Position numbers and translations under genes: made by a program. The notes under the pieces were generated by a model. It saw only the letters and a program-made list of their open reading frames with translations. It had not been told where the DNA came from and made no database searches. Below, piece by piece: positions 33,449-41,716 of a stretch of 64,000 nt of DNA. How positions within the stretch are numbered: the stretch's first letter is position 1; each line of letters begins with the position of its first letter. Origin of the DNA: RPQJ01 sp963754535. Its GTDB lineage: Bacteria; Pseudomonadota; Gammaproteobacteria; Steroidobacterales; Steroidobacteraceae. The stretch lies in the NCBI GenBank assembly GCA_963754535.1, contig CAVWGG010000011.1:1-64000 (forward strand), given 5' to 3'.

Positions 33449-33997
33449 TCATTTCCGGCCCACCAGCAGGACGTAAACGGCACCGGACCCGCCGTCGGCG
33501 GGCCGTGCGCTCGCAAACGCCGCGACGTTCTCGACCTTGCGCAGCCAGTGGTGAACGACCAGTTTCAGCACCGGTCCCCCGGGGCCCGAACGCAGTCCCT
33601 TGCCGTGAATGACGCGCACGCAGTGCAGGCCGCGCTGCACGCAATCGTTGAGGAATTGCCGCAGGGCCGCATCAGCCGCGTGCCGGCGCAGTCCGTGCAG
33701 GTCGATCTCGGCCTCGACCGGAATCTGGCCGCGCCGCAACTTGCGCAGCGTCTCGTCGCGCACGTACGTGCGGCGAAAAGTCAGCTCGTCGCCGGCTTCG
33801 AGCACCGCCGGATCGGCCGCAATGGCGTGCCTCTCGCGCAGCAGGTCCTGGCTCTCGGCCCGCGTGAATCTGGCAACCGCTCGCGGGCGCGGCCGCGCCG
33901 GGGCGTCGGGACGCCTGGGCAACGGGCGCACGCCCTCCATCGCACGCCGGAAGGCGTTCGGATCGTCGTCACCCGGCGGTGGTGTGCGCGTCGTCAT
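33449..33997 (-). CDS. Smr-domain protein
   Basis: A 182-residue protein with a C-terminal Smr (small MutS-related) domain: EAEIDLHGLRRHAADAAL carries the D-L-H-G motif and VRVIHGKGLRS the H-G-K-G motif. The N-terminal 90 residues are Pro/Arg-rich and likely disordered. Smr domains are nucleases in several bacteria; the role here is inferred. It is reversed between truD and surE, which are adjacent in E. coli, and is divergent from surE with 110 bases between the starts. Confidence 0.88.
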   Translation of the reverse strand: MTTRTPPPGDDDPNAFRRAMEGVRPLPRRPDAPARPRPRAVARFTRAESQDLLRERHAIAADPAVLEAGDELTFRRTYVRDETLRKLRRGQIPVEAEIDLHGLRRHAADAALRQFLNDCVQRGLHCVRVIHGKGLRSGPGGPVLKLVVHHWLRKVENVAAFASARPADGGSGAVYVLLVGRK

Positions 33998-34107
33998 GCC
34001 GGGGGAGTTCGCTTCCGAGGCGGGCAGGGATTCCAGTATAGTTGCGCCGCGTTCGTGGCCAACCCCGCTGTTGCTGGGGCCCTGATAACGATACGGTCCC
34101 GCGCCAC

Positions 34108-34866
34108 ATGAGAATCCTGGTCAGCAACGACGATGGCTACCGCGCCGAGGGCTTGCAGCGCCTCGTCGACGCGTTGCAGGCGCTTGCCCAAATCACGGTG
34201 GTGGCGCCCGAGCGCAATCGCAGTGGCGCGAGCAACTCCTTGACGCTCGACGTGCCGCTGCGCGTGGCCGAATACGGTCCCCGGCGGTATTTCGTGAACG
34301 GCACCCCGACGGACTGCGTCCATCTCGCCATTTCGGGCCTGTTCGAAGGCGAGATCGATCACGACATGGTGGTTTCGGGCATCAACGACGGCGCCAACCT
34401 CGGCGACGACGTCCTCTATTCGGGCACGGTGGCAGCGGCAGTGGAAGGGCGCTTCCTCGGCTTGCCCGCGATCGCGATTTCCCTGGTCGTGCGTGAAGGC
34501 CGGAACTTCGGGACGGCCGCGCGCGTGGCCAGCGAGCTGCTGCTGCGCTTGCAGCGTTCGCCGCTGCATTCTTCGATGATCCTAAACGTCAACGTTCCTG
34601 ACCTGCCGTACGAGCAGTTGCGGGGCTTGAGGTCCACGCGCCTCGGGCACCGGCACCGTTCCGCACCGGTCGTGCATGCATCCGACCCGCGCGGCCGTCC
34701 GGTGTACTGGGTGGGTCCTGCGGGCGAGGGCGCGGATGCGGGCGAGGGCACGGACTTTCATGCCGTCGCCAATGGCTATGTTTCCGTCACCCCGCTGCAG
34801 GTCGACCTTACCCGCCATACGGCGCTCGACGACATCGGCGAGTGGCTCGGTGGACGCACCGAATGA
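34108..34866 (+). CDS. surE: 5'/3'-nucleotidase SurE
   Basis: Stationary-phase survival phosphatase acting on nucleoside monophosphates; 252 residues. The metal-binding NDDG is at 7-10, followed by VVAPERNRSGASNSLT (about 32-47), VNGTPTDCVHLA and VSGINDGANLGDDVLYSGTV. The upstream region contains TATAGT (34037-34042) but no clear -35. It is followed at once by pcm, the usual pair. Confidence 0.95.
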   Translation: MRILVSNDDGYRAEGLQRLVDALQALAQITVVAPERNRSGASNSLTLDVPLRVAEYGPRRYFVNGTPTDCVHLAISGLFEGEIDHDMVVSGINDGANLGDDVLYSGTVAAAVEGRFLGLPAIAISLVVREGRNFGTAARVASELLLRLQRSPLHSSMILNVNVPDLPYEQLRGLRSTRLGHRHRSAPVVHASDPRGRPVYWVGPAGEGADAGEGTDFHAVANGYVSVTPLQVDLTRHTALDDIGEWLGGRTE

Positions 34867-34869
34867 GTC

Positions 34870-35550
34870 ATGGATGATGCGCACGTGAAGGAGCAGAGCA
34901 GGGTCAGCGGCATTGGCATGACGTCGGCTCGCACGCGCGAGCGCCTGGTGACGCGCCTGCGCGAGCAGGGCATCACCGACAACGAGGTGCTCGAGCGCAT
35001 CCGCAGCGTGCCGCGGCACATGTTCGTGGACGAAGCGCTCGCGAGCCGGGCATACGAAGACACGGCGCTCCCGATCGGTCACGGCCAGACGATTTCGCAG
35101 CCTTACATCGTCGCGCGCATGACGCAGTCGCTGCTCGAAGCCGGCAAGCCGCGCAAGGTGCTCGAAGTCGGCACGGGTTGCGGCTACCAGACCGCCGTGC
35201 TCGCGCCGCTGGTCGCGACGCTCTACAGCGTCGAACGCATCGCGGCACTGCAGGTGAAGGCGCGGCAGATCCTGCGGGACCTGCGCATCGCCAACGTGTA
35301 CATGAAACACGGTGACGGCTTCGAGGGCTGGGCGGCCTACGCGCCGTTCGACGGCATCATCGTCGCCGCCGCCTCGTATGCCGTGCCGCCGGCATTGCTC
35401 GAGCAACTGGCCGATGGCGGCCGGCTGGTCATCCCTGTCGGCAATGACCGTGAGCAGCAGTTGCTGCGCATCACCCGGCGCGGCGACCGGTACGAACGCG
35501 AAGTGCTCGGACCCGTGACCTTCGTGCCGCTGCTGCAGGGCCTCGCCTGA
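34870..35550 (+). CDS. pcm: Protein-L-isoaspartate O-methyltransferase
   Basis: SAM-dependent repair enzyme for isoaspartyl residues in aged proteins; 226 residues. Substrate-site TISQPYIVARM (about 75-85), SAM motif I VLEVGTGCGYQTAVLA (about 97-112) and the C-terminal GGRLVIPVG are present. It starts 3 bases after surE. The next gene is convergent; nlpD and rpoS, which follow pcm in E. coli, are absent here. Confidence 0.95.
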   Translation: MDDAHVKEQSRVSGIGMTSARTRERLVTRLREQGITDNEVLERIRSVPRHMFVDEALASRAYEDTALPIGHGQTISQPYIVARMTQSLLEAGKPRKVLEVGTGCGYQTAVLAPLVATLYSVERIAALQVKARQILRDLRIANVYMKHGDGFEGWAAYAPFDGIIVAAASYAVPPALLEQLADGGRLVIPVGNDREQQLLRITRRGDRYEREVLGPVTFVPLLQGLA

Positions 35551-35569
35551 GGCAGTCCCGCGGGTTGAC

Positions 35570-35938
35570 TCAGACGATCAGCGCGGCGGCGACGCTCCTG
35601 CCTTCGGTGACCAGCACGTTGTACGTGCGGCACGCAGCGGACGTGTCCATCACCTCCACGCCGATCCGCTGTTCGTGCAGGATGCGCAGGACCTGCACGT
35701 CGGGGAACTGCTGTCGCGTGCCCGTGCCGAGCAGCACGACTTCGGGGGCGAGGCCGAGCAGTGGCTCGAGGTCGGCTGCGGTCAGTTCCTGTGCCGTCGT
35801 CGGACGCCAGGGCACGATGATCGCCGTCGCAGTGACGATCAGGCTCGTCGAGTGCGTGCGCTCGCCGATGCGCAACTGGCCCGGGCCGTAGCTGCGCACC
35901 AGGTTCGTGCCCGCCGGGTTTTCGAGTTGGAGCTTCAT
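35570..35938 (-). CDS. Mth938-domain (DUF498) protein
   Basis: A 122-residue protein of the Mth938/DUF498 superfamily, related to the mitochondrial complex I assembly factor NDUFAF3. Signature segments are VRSYGPGQLRIGE near the start, PEVVLLGTGTRQQFP in the middle and GVEVMDTSAACRTYNVLVTEGR near the end. Its biochemical role in bacteria is not established. The frame is open further upstream. The ATG at 35938 fits the family, although the AAGGA is only one base away, so an ATG at 35956 is possible. It is divergent from rpfE and convergent with pcm. Confidence 0.85.
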   Translation of the reverse strand: MKLQLENPAGTNLVRSYGPGQLRIGERTHSTSLIVTATAIIVPWRPTTAQELTAADLEPLLGLAPEVVLLGTGTRQQFPDVQVLRILHEQRIGVEVMDTSAACRTYNVLVTEGRSVAAALIV

Positions 35939-35991
35939 GTCCTTACGATACTGCATGCGTCGCGCGAGTTCACGGCAGCGCCGGTTAATGG

Positions 35992-36007
35992 CAGGAGTCG
36001 TCTCCTG
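35992..36007 (+). promoter_or_regulatory. Hairpin masking the rpfE ribosome binding site
   Basis: CAGGAG (35992-35997), TCGT loop, CTCCTG (36002-36007), directly before the rpfE ATG at 36008. The 5' arm is the AGGAG ribosome binding site itself, so the stem would hide it. Translational control is an inference from the pairing. Confidence 0.4.
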
Positions 36008-37024
36008 ATGGCGGCTCCAAGCGTGCGCGTCGCACTGCCCTGGTTGCAGGGAGCGCTGGCGGAGGCGTCGGCGAACGGTGCGTTGCCCGCAATGCAGGCG
36101 CTGCGCTGGCTGGGCGGACGCGGACGGCTGCAGTCGGGCGAGCCACGGCCCTGGCGCGAATGGTTGCTCGATCCCGTCGGTGGCGCGGATGTGCTGGAGC
36201 GCTGGCCCGCCGGGGCGGCAATGGCAATCGAAAACGGGCTGGCCTCGGCTGAATCTGGTTCGTGGTGCATGGCGCAGCCCGTGCACCTTGCGGCCGGCCT
36301 CGACCATCTGCGGCTTGCGCCGCTCACCCAGGCCGCGCCTAACCTCGACGAAGCCGGCGAACTCGGCGCCTGCGTGAGTTCGCACTTCGGGACCGACGAG
36401 CTGACCGTGGCGGCATTCGTCCAGGGCGCCTGGATCCTGCGCTTTGCCCGCTCCATCGACTGTTCGACACAGCCACCCGATGCCGTGGCAGGTCACAACG
36501 TGCACGATTTCATGCCCGCGGGTCGCGACGGCGCACGGATTCGCAGCCTGATGAACGAGATCCAGATGCTGCTGCACGAGCATCCCGTCAACCTGCGTCG
36601 CGAGCGGGCCCGACAACTGCCCGTGAACGGGTGGTGGCTCTGGGGCTTCGGCAAGGCAGCGGCGGCCGCGTCGGCACGTGCATCGGCAGATCGCGTTGAT
36701 CACTTTAGCCTGCGCACCGATGATCGCTGGCTGCGTGCGGTCTGGCACACGCTGGGCGGCGACGGTGGTGACGTCAATGCAGTCGCAGGCGACATGTCGC
36801 GTGGCGACATGCTCATCGCACTGTCGGAGCCGCCCGCGGGGCGAACTGAAGGCTCACTCGCGTCGGTCGATGCCGGGTTGTTGTCTGTGCTGGCGTCGAA
36901 CGTGCGCGCAGGAGCGATTCGAAGCGTCGACGTGCTGGCGGGCAGCGCGACGTTGCGCGTCGAATCGTCCGCGCGTTTGCAGTTCTGGCGCCGACCCGTC
37001 GAACTATCGCGGTGGCTCGAATGA
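36008..37024 (+). CDS. rpfE: RpfE-type regulatory protein
   Basis: A 338-residue cytosolic protein matching the RpfE type known from the Xanthomonas rpf region by length, by its pattern (LPWLQGALAEA near the start, MNEIQMLLHEHPVN and RLPVNGWWLWGFG-like RQLPVNGWWLWGFG near 205-215) and by its position directly before recJ. Some relatives are labelled phosphoglycerate-mutase-like; no catalytic residues can be recognised here, and the function is uncertain. The frame is open further upstream, but the ATG at 36008 has AGGAG ahead of it. It overlaps recJ by ATGA. No rpfF, rpfC or rpfG is nearby. Confidence 0.8.
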   Translation: MAAPSVRVALPWLQGALAEASANGALPAMQALRWLGGRGRLQSGEPRPWREWLLDPVGGADVLERWPAGAAMAIENGLASAESGSWCMAQPVHLAAGLDHLRLAPLTQAAPNLDEAGELGACVSSHFGTDELTVAAFVQGAWILRFARSIDCSTQPPDAVAGHNVHDFMPAGRDGARIRSLMNEIQMLLHEHPVNLRRERARQLPVNGWWLWGFGKAAAAASARASADRVDHFSLRTDDRWLRAVWHTLGGDGGDVNAVAGDMSRGDMLIALSEPPAGRTEGSLASVDAGLLSVLASNVRAGAIRSVDVLAGSATLRVESSARLQFWRRPVELSRWLE

Positions 37025-38760
37025 CTTCGTTGCGCCGGATCCTGCGACGCGCCTCGAGCGCCGAACTGCAGGCTGCGCTGCCGACGACGCTGCATCCCGT
37101 GCTGCGTCGCGTGTACGGTGCGCGGCCGATCACCGGGCCCGATGAGCTCGCGCTGCGGCTCGACCAGTTGCTGCCGATCAGCACGCTCGATGGCGCGGAG
37201 ATTGCAGCCGACCTGCTGGCCTCGGCCCATCGCACGCGCAGGCGGGTGCTGATCGTCGGCGATTTCGACGCGGACGGCGCGACGAGCACCGCGCTGATGA
37301 TGCGGCAGCTCACGGCGCTCGGCTTCGAGCAGCCGGACTTCCTGGTGCCCGATCGCTTCCGCTTCGGCTACGGCCTCACGCCGGAAATCGTGCGGGTCGC
37401 GGCCGAACGCAAGCCTGGTTTGATCGTCACCGTGGACAACGGCATCTCGTCGCTCGACGGCGTCGAGGAGGCGCGTCGTCATGGCATCGACGTGCTCGTG
37501 ACCGATCATCACTTGCCGGGACGCGAGTTGCCGGCGGCTGCCTGCATCGTGAACCCGAACGCACCCGGCAACCGCTTCGCCTCGAAGTCTCTGGCTGGCG
37601 TGGGGGTCGCGTTTTACGTGATGGCCGCGCTGACGCATGAACTGCGCAAGCGCGACGCGCTGCCGGCCGGCGTGGATACGAATCCGGCACGCCTGCTCGA
37701 TCTGGTCGCGCTCGGCACCGTTGCCGACGTCGTGTCGCTCGACCTCAACAACCGGGTGCTCGTCTCGCAGGGGCTGCAGCGCATCCGCCGCGGGCGCTGC
37801 GTCGCGGGGCTGCGCGAGTTGCTCGAGGCCTCGGGTCGGGCTCTATCCAGCGTGACGGGGCAGGACCTGGGCTTCCAGGCCGGGCCCCGACTCAACGCAG
37901 CCGGTCGTCTCGACGACATGACGCGGGGCATCCGTTGCCTGCTCACGGACGATCCGACGGCAGCGCGCGCCATGGCGCTCGACCTGGCGCGGCTCAACAC
38001 CGACCGCAAGGAACTCGAAGCGAAGATGCAGCTCGAGGCCTTGTCGCTGATCGATGCACGCGTCGCATTGCTCGAAGGCCACGTGCCGGCCGGTGTGTGC
38101 GTGTACGACGAAGGCTGGCACCAGGGCGTGATCGGGCTCGTGGCATCGCGCGTGAAGGAGCGGCTGCATCGGCCCGTGATCGCTTTTGCACGGTCGGAGC
38201 AGGGCTGGGTCAAGGGCTCGGCGCGCTCCGTGCCCGGTGTGCACGTGCGCGACGTGCTCGACGCGATCGCCGCGCGCACGCCCGGACTCGTCGACAAGTT
38301 CGGCGGCCACGCCATGGCGGCGGGGCTCACGCTGCGCGAATCGAGCCTGCCGGCCTTCGAAGCCGAGTTCGCGCACGAAGTCGAACGCTGGATCGACGAG
38401 GACACGCTGGCAGGTCACTTGCACACCGACGGGGAATTGCTGGCCGGCGAGTTCAATGTCGCAACTGCCGAGGCGCTGCGCGAAGGGGGGCCCTGGGGTG
38501 CCGGCTTCCCGGAGCCGATGTTCGATGGGGTGTTCGGCGTGGCCGACACGCGTGTGGTCGGCAACCGCCACCTCAAGCTGAAACTGCGGGCGAGCTCCGG
38601 CGAGGTGGTCGATGCGATCGCCTTCCGGTACCTCGATGGCGCCGATGCGCCGGAAATCCGGGCGAATGATCGCGTGCAGGCTGCCTACCGCACGGGCGTC
38701 GACGAATACACCGGTATGCGCAAATTGCAGCTCGTGACGGAGTGGGTCGGCAAGCTCTAG
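37021..38760 (+). CDS. recJ: Single-stranded-DNA-specific exonuclease RecJ
   Basis: 5'-3' exonuclease of recombination and mismatch repair; 579 residues (E. coli 577). DHH-family motifs are intact: DFDADGATSTALM near 81-93, VDNGISS, TDHH at 161-164, and the DHHA1 motif FGGHAMAAGLTL near 428. The ATG at 37021 overlaps the rpfE stop; a GTG nine bases earlier is a less likely start. The prfB promoter lies just downstream. Confidence 0.95.
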   Translation: MTSLRRILRRASSAELQAALPTTLHPVLRRVYGARPITGPDELALRLDQLLPISTLDGAEIAADLLASAHRTRRRVLIVGDFDADGATSTALMMRQLTALGFEQPDFLVPDRFRFGYGLTPEIVRVAAERKPGLIVTVDNGISSLDGVEEARRHGIDVLVTDHHLPGRELPAAACIVNPNAPGNRFASKSLAGVGVAFYVMAALTHELRKRDALPAGVDTNPARLLDLVALGTVADVVSLDLNNRVLVSQGLQRIRRGRCVAGLRELLEASGRALSSVTGQDLGFQAGPRLNAAGRLDDMTRGIRCLLTDDPTAARAMALDLARLNTDRKELEAKMQLEALSLIDARVALLEGHVPAGVCVYDEGWHQGVIGLVASRVKERLHRPVIAFARSEQGWVKGSARSVPGVHVRDVLDAIAARTPGLVDKFGGHAMAAGLTLRESSLPAFEAEFAHEVERWIDEDTLAGHLHTDGELLAGEFNVATAEALREGGPWGAGFPEPMFDGVFGVADTRVVGNRHLKLKLRASSGEVVDAIAFRYLDGADAPEIRANDRVQAAYRTGVDEYTGMRKLQLVTEWVGKL

Positions 38761-38798
38761 CGGCAAAACGGTCCACGCAGCGAGGTTCCGGATGGAAA

Positions 38799-38807
38799 TG
38801 CTAGAAT
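38799..38807 (+). promoter_or_regulatory. Possible extended -10 promoter for prfB
   Basis: TGCTAGAAT: a TAGAAT -10 (five of six consensus bases) preceded by the TGN extension, 42 bases before the prfB ATG. No -35 is recognisable, which extended -10 promoters can tolerate. Confidence 0.4.
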
Positions 38808-38848
38808 TCGCAGTTCTACCCGTTGCCCTCACCCGTGACCGTTTTCGT

Positions 38849-39944
38849 ATGGAAATCAACCCGATACGCCGCCAGATCGAAGAGCTCAAGCAGCGCACCG
38901 ATGCGCTCAGGGGGTACCTTTGACTATGCGGGCAAGGCCGAGCGGCTCACGGAAGTCCTGCGGGAACTCGAGGATCCGGCCGTATGGCAGAACCCGGAGC
39001 GGGCGCAGGAATTAGGCCGTGAGCGCGGCAAGCTCGACGGCGTGGTCGCGACGCTCGACAAGATGACCATCGGCATCGACGAAGCCGCTGAGTTGCTCGA
39101 CATGGCCGAGGCCGACGCCGACGAGGGGATGGTCCACTCGGTGGAGCAGGACCTCGGCGGCATCGACAACCAGCTGCAGAAGCTCGAGTTCAAGCGCATG
39201 TTCCCGGGCGAGATGGACTCGCACAACGCGTTCCTGGACATCCAGGCGGGCGCGGGCGGCACCGAGGCCCAGGACTGGGCCAACATGCTGATGCGCATGT
39301 ACCTGCGCTGGGGCGACAAGAACGGCTTCAAGACCGAGATCGTCGACGCCAACGGCGGCGAAGTGGCCGGCATCAAGAGCGCGACGATCAAGTTCGAAGG
39401 CGAGTACGCCTACGGCTGGCTCCGCACCGAAACGGGCGTGCATCGCCTCGTGCGCAAGAGCCCGTTCGACTCCAACGCACGGCGCCACACCTCGTTCGCG
39501 TCGGTGTTCGTCTCGCCCGAGGTCGACGACGACATCGACATCGACATCAATCCGGCCGACCTCGAGACCGACGTCTACCGCTCGAGCGGTGCGGGCGGCC
39601 AGCACGTCAACAAGACCGAATCGGCGGTGCGCATCCGGCACATGCCGTCGGGCATCGTGGTGGCGTGCCAGAGCGAGCGCAGCCAGCACAAGAACCGGTC
39701 GACGGCGATGAAGATGCTGAAGGCCAAGCTGTACGAGCTCGAGGTCAACAAGCGCAACGCCGCGGCGAAGGTGCTCGAGGACTCGAAGTCGGACGTGAGC
39801 TGGGGCAACCAGATTCGTTCGTACGTGCTCGACCAGTCGCGCATCAAGGACCTTCGCACCGGCGTCGAAATCGGCAACACCACCGCGGTCCTCGACGGAG
39901 ACCTGAATCCGTTCCTGGAAGAAAGCCTGAAGCAAGGACTTTAG
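38849..39944 (+). CDS. prfB: Peptide chain release factor 2 (programmed +1 frameshift)
   Basis: Release factor for UGA and UAA. The first 24 codons (MEINPIRRQIEELKQRTDAL, then RGYL) run from ATG 38849 to an in-frame TGA at 38921-38923. Translation continues in the +1 frame at GAC 38922 for 340 residues, total 364 (E. coli 365). The domain with GGQHVNKTESAVR carries the peptidyl-hydrolysis GGQ, and the SPF codon-recognition motif is in RKSPFDSNARRHTSF. An unshifted annotation would miss the first 24 codons and start wrongly near 38823. Confidence 0.97.
38909..38924 (+). promoter_or_regulatory. Programmed +1 frameshift site of prfB
   Basis: AGGGGG TAC CTT TGA C. An internal Shine-Dalgarno-like AGGGGG (38909-38914), a 3-base spacer, the slippery CTT (38918-38920) and the TGA stop (38921-38923) followed by C match the E. 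coli prfB site except for one base of the Tyr codon. Low RF2 lets the ribosome slip to TTT and read GAC, an autoregulatory loop. Confidence 0.95.
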
Positions 39945-39945
39945 G

Positions 39946-40058
39946 AGGGGTTAGGGGTTAGGGGTTAGGGGTTAGTCGGAAGCGCCAATGGCGCCAGAAG
40001 CGTGCTTCGCGCGGATGCGCGTTTCCGACTAACCCCTAACCCCTATCCCCTAACCCCT
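39946..40058. repeat. Palindromic element of tandem TTAGGGG units
   Basis: Between prfB and lysS. Left arm 39946-39981 has four GGGG tracts separated by TTA (39947-39971), then TTAGTCGGAA. Right arm 40023-40058 is its reverse complement with one mismatch in 36. The 41-base loop holds three small perfect hairpins: GCGCC-AAT-GGCGC (39982-39994), GAAGC-GT-GCTTC (39997-40008) and CGCGC-GGAT-GCGCG (40008-40021). The left arm is a perfect G-quadruplex motif on the plus strand, so the prfB 3' end could fold into it. It contains no coding frame. It could act as a terminator, or be a mobile non-coding repeat; a shortened relative is at 45577-45641. Confidence 0.85.
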
Positions 40059-40075
40059 CGCATGAGAGGGCACGA

Positions 40076-41587
40076 ATGTCTGACGAAGAACGCAAGTCTC
40101 CGGCGGTCACCGACGGTGACGATAATCATCTGATCGCCGAGCGCAAGGCGAAGCTCGAGCGCCTGCGCGAGAAAGGACCGGCTTTCCCGAACGACTTCCG
40201 GCGCGATGCCTCGGCCGACGAGCTGCACACGGGTTATGGCGACCGCACGACCGAATGGTTCGATGCGCACCCGACGCGCGTAACGGTGGCCGGCCGCATG
40301 ATGGCGAAGCGCATCATGGGCAAGGCCTCGTTCGCCAGGATTGCCGATCGCAGCGGCTCGATCCAGCTGTTCCTGCAGCAAACCGCGCTCGGCGAGACCT
40401 ACGACGAGTTCAAGGCCTGGGACGTCGGCGACATCGTCGGCGCCGAAGGCACGCTGTTCAAGACGCGCACCGGCGAGCTCTCGGTCAAGGTCGAGAAGCT
40501 GCGGTTGCTGGTCAAGTCGTTGCGGCCGTTGCCGGACAAGTGGCACGGCCTCGCGGATGTAGAGCAGCGCTACCGCCAGCGCTACGTCGACCTGATCGTC
40601 AGCGACGAGAGCCGCGAGGTGTTCCGCACGCGCACGCGCATCGTGCAGTACCTGCGCCGCTTCCTCGACGCGCTCGACTTCATGGAGGTCGAAACGCCGA
40701 TGCTGCAGGTGATCCCGGGCGGCGCGGTCGCGAAGCCGTTCATCACGCACCACAACGCGCTCGACGTCGACATGTACCTGCGCATCGCGCCCGAGCTGTA
40801 CCTGAAGCGGCTCGTCGTCGGCGGGTTCGAGCGCGTGTACGAGATCAACCGCAACTTCCGCAACGAAGGGCTGTCGACGCGGCACAACCCCGAATTCACC
40901 ATGCTGGAGCTGTACCAGGCGTACGCGGACTACCGCGACCTGATGGACATGGTCGAGCGGATGTTCCAGGGCATCGCGGACATGGTCTGCGGCACCCGCA
41001 AGGTGGAGTACCAGGGCGAGACGTTCGATTTCGGTTCGGCCTTTCGCCGCGTGACGGTCGAGGACCTCGTCGTGCATTTCACCCCGGGCATCGATCGCAC
41101 GCGCCTGCGCGACGTCGAGTACCTGCGCGGCGAATGCGCGAAGCTCCACATTCCGGTCAAGCCGGAAGACGGCGCCGGCAAGCTGCAGATCGAGATTTTC
41201 GAAAAGACGGCCGAGCACCGGCTGTTGCAGCCGACGTTCGTGTACGCGTACCCGGCCGAGGTCTCGCCGCTCGCTCGCCGCAACGATTCCGATCCGTTTC
41301 TCACGGACCGCTTCGAGTTCTTCGTCGGCGGTCGCGAGATCGCCAACGGGTTCTCGGAACTCAACGACGCGGAAGACCAGGCCGCGCGTTTCCGCGAACA
41401 GGTAGCGCGCAAGAGCGGCGGCGACGAGGAGGCGATGTTCTACGACGCCGACTACGTGCGCGCGCTGGAGTACGGCATGCCGCCAACAGCCGGTCTCGGC
41501 ATCGGCGTCGATCGCATGGTGATGCTGTTCACCAACTCACCGTCGATCAGGGACGTGCTGCTGTTCCCGCACATGAAGCCGGAGTAG
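40076..41587 (+). CDS. lysS: Lysyl-tRNA synthetase, class II
   Basis: Charges tRNA-Lys; 503 residues. It has an N-terminal OB anticodon-binding domain (about 60-170) and a class II catalytic core with motif 2 in RNFRNEGLSTRHNPEFTMLE (near 260-280) and motif 3 in GLGIGVDRMVMLF near the C-terminus. GAGAGG precedes the ATG. The pair prfB-lysS is common in bacteria. Palindromic elements lie on both sides of the gene. Confidence 0.97.
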   Translation: MSDEERKSPAVTDGDDNHLIAERKAKLERLREKGPAFPNDFRRDASADELHTGYGDRTTEWFDAHPTRVTVAGRMMAKRIMGKASFARIADRSGSIQLFLQQTALGETYDEFKAWDVGDIVGAEGTLFKTRTGELSVKVEKLRLLVKSLRPLPDKWHGLADVEQRYRQRYVDLIVSDESREVFRTRTRIVQYLRRFLDALDFMEVETPMLQVIPGGAVAKPFITHHNALDVDMYLRIAPELYLKRLVVGGFERVYEINRNFRNEGLSTRHNPEFTMLELYQAYADYRDLMDMVERMFQGIADMVCGTRKVEYQGETFDFGSAFRRVTVEDLVVHFTPGIDRTRLRDVEYLRGECAKLHIPVKPEDGAGKLQIEIFEKTAEHRLLQPTFVYAYPAEVSPLARRNDSDPFLTDRFEFFVGGREIANGFSELNDAEDQAARFREQVARKSGGDEEAMFYDADYVRALEYGMPPTAGLGIGVDRMVMLFTNSPSIRDVLLFPHMKPE

Positions 41588-41716
41588 GGGAGGAAGGCGA
41601 GGAAGGCGAGGAAGGGGAGGAAGGCGAGGAAGGGTAAGAAGTGGCGGAAGTCCGGGTCTTCACTTCATACCCTTCCTGGCCTTCCTGCCCTTCCTGCCCT
41701 TCCTGCCCTTCCTCAC
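41588..41716. repeat. Palindromic element of GAGGAAGG-type units between convergent genes
   Basis: It fills the gap between the lysS stop (41587) and the ygfZ stop (41717). Left arm 41588-41643 is a purine-rich tandem array of GAGGAAGGC-like 9-mers ending GAAGTG; right arm 41661-41716 is its approximate reverse complement, CACTTC then CCCTTCCTG-like units; the loop is about 17 bases. Arms match at most positions, with exchanges mainly GC versus CG at the unit joint. Each strand would transcribe into a long hairpin, so a two-way transcription barrier is plausible. No coding frame. Confidence 0.8.

Noticed and set aside
39946..40058. A telomere or replicon end, suggested by TTAGGGG repeats
   Set aside because: The repeats lie inside a conserved gene block (prfB-lysS) with normal genes on both sides.
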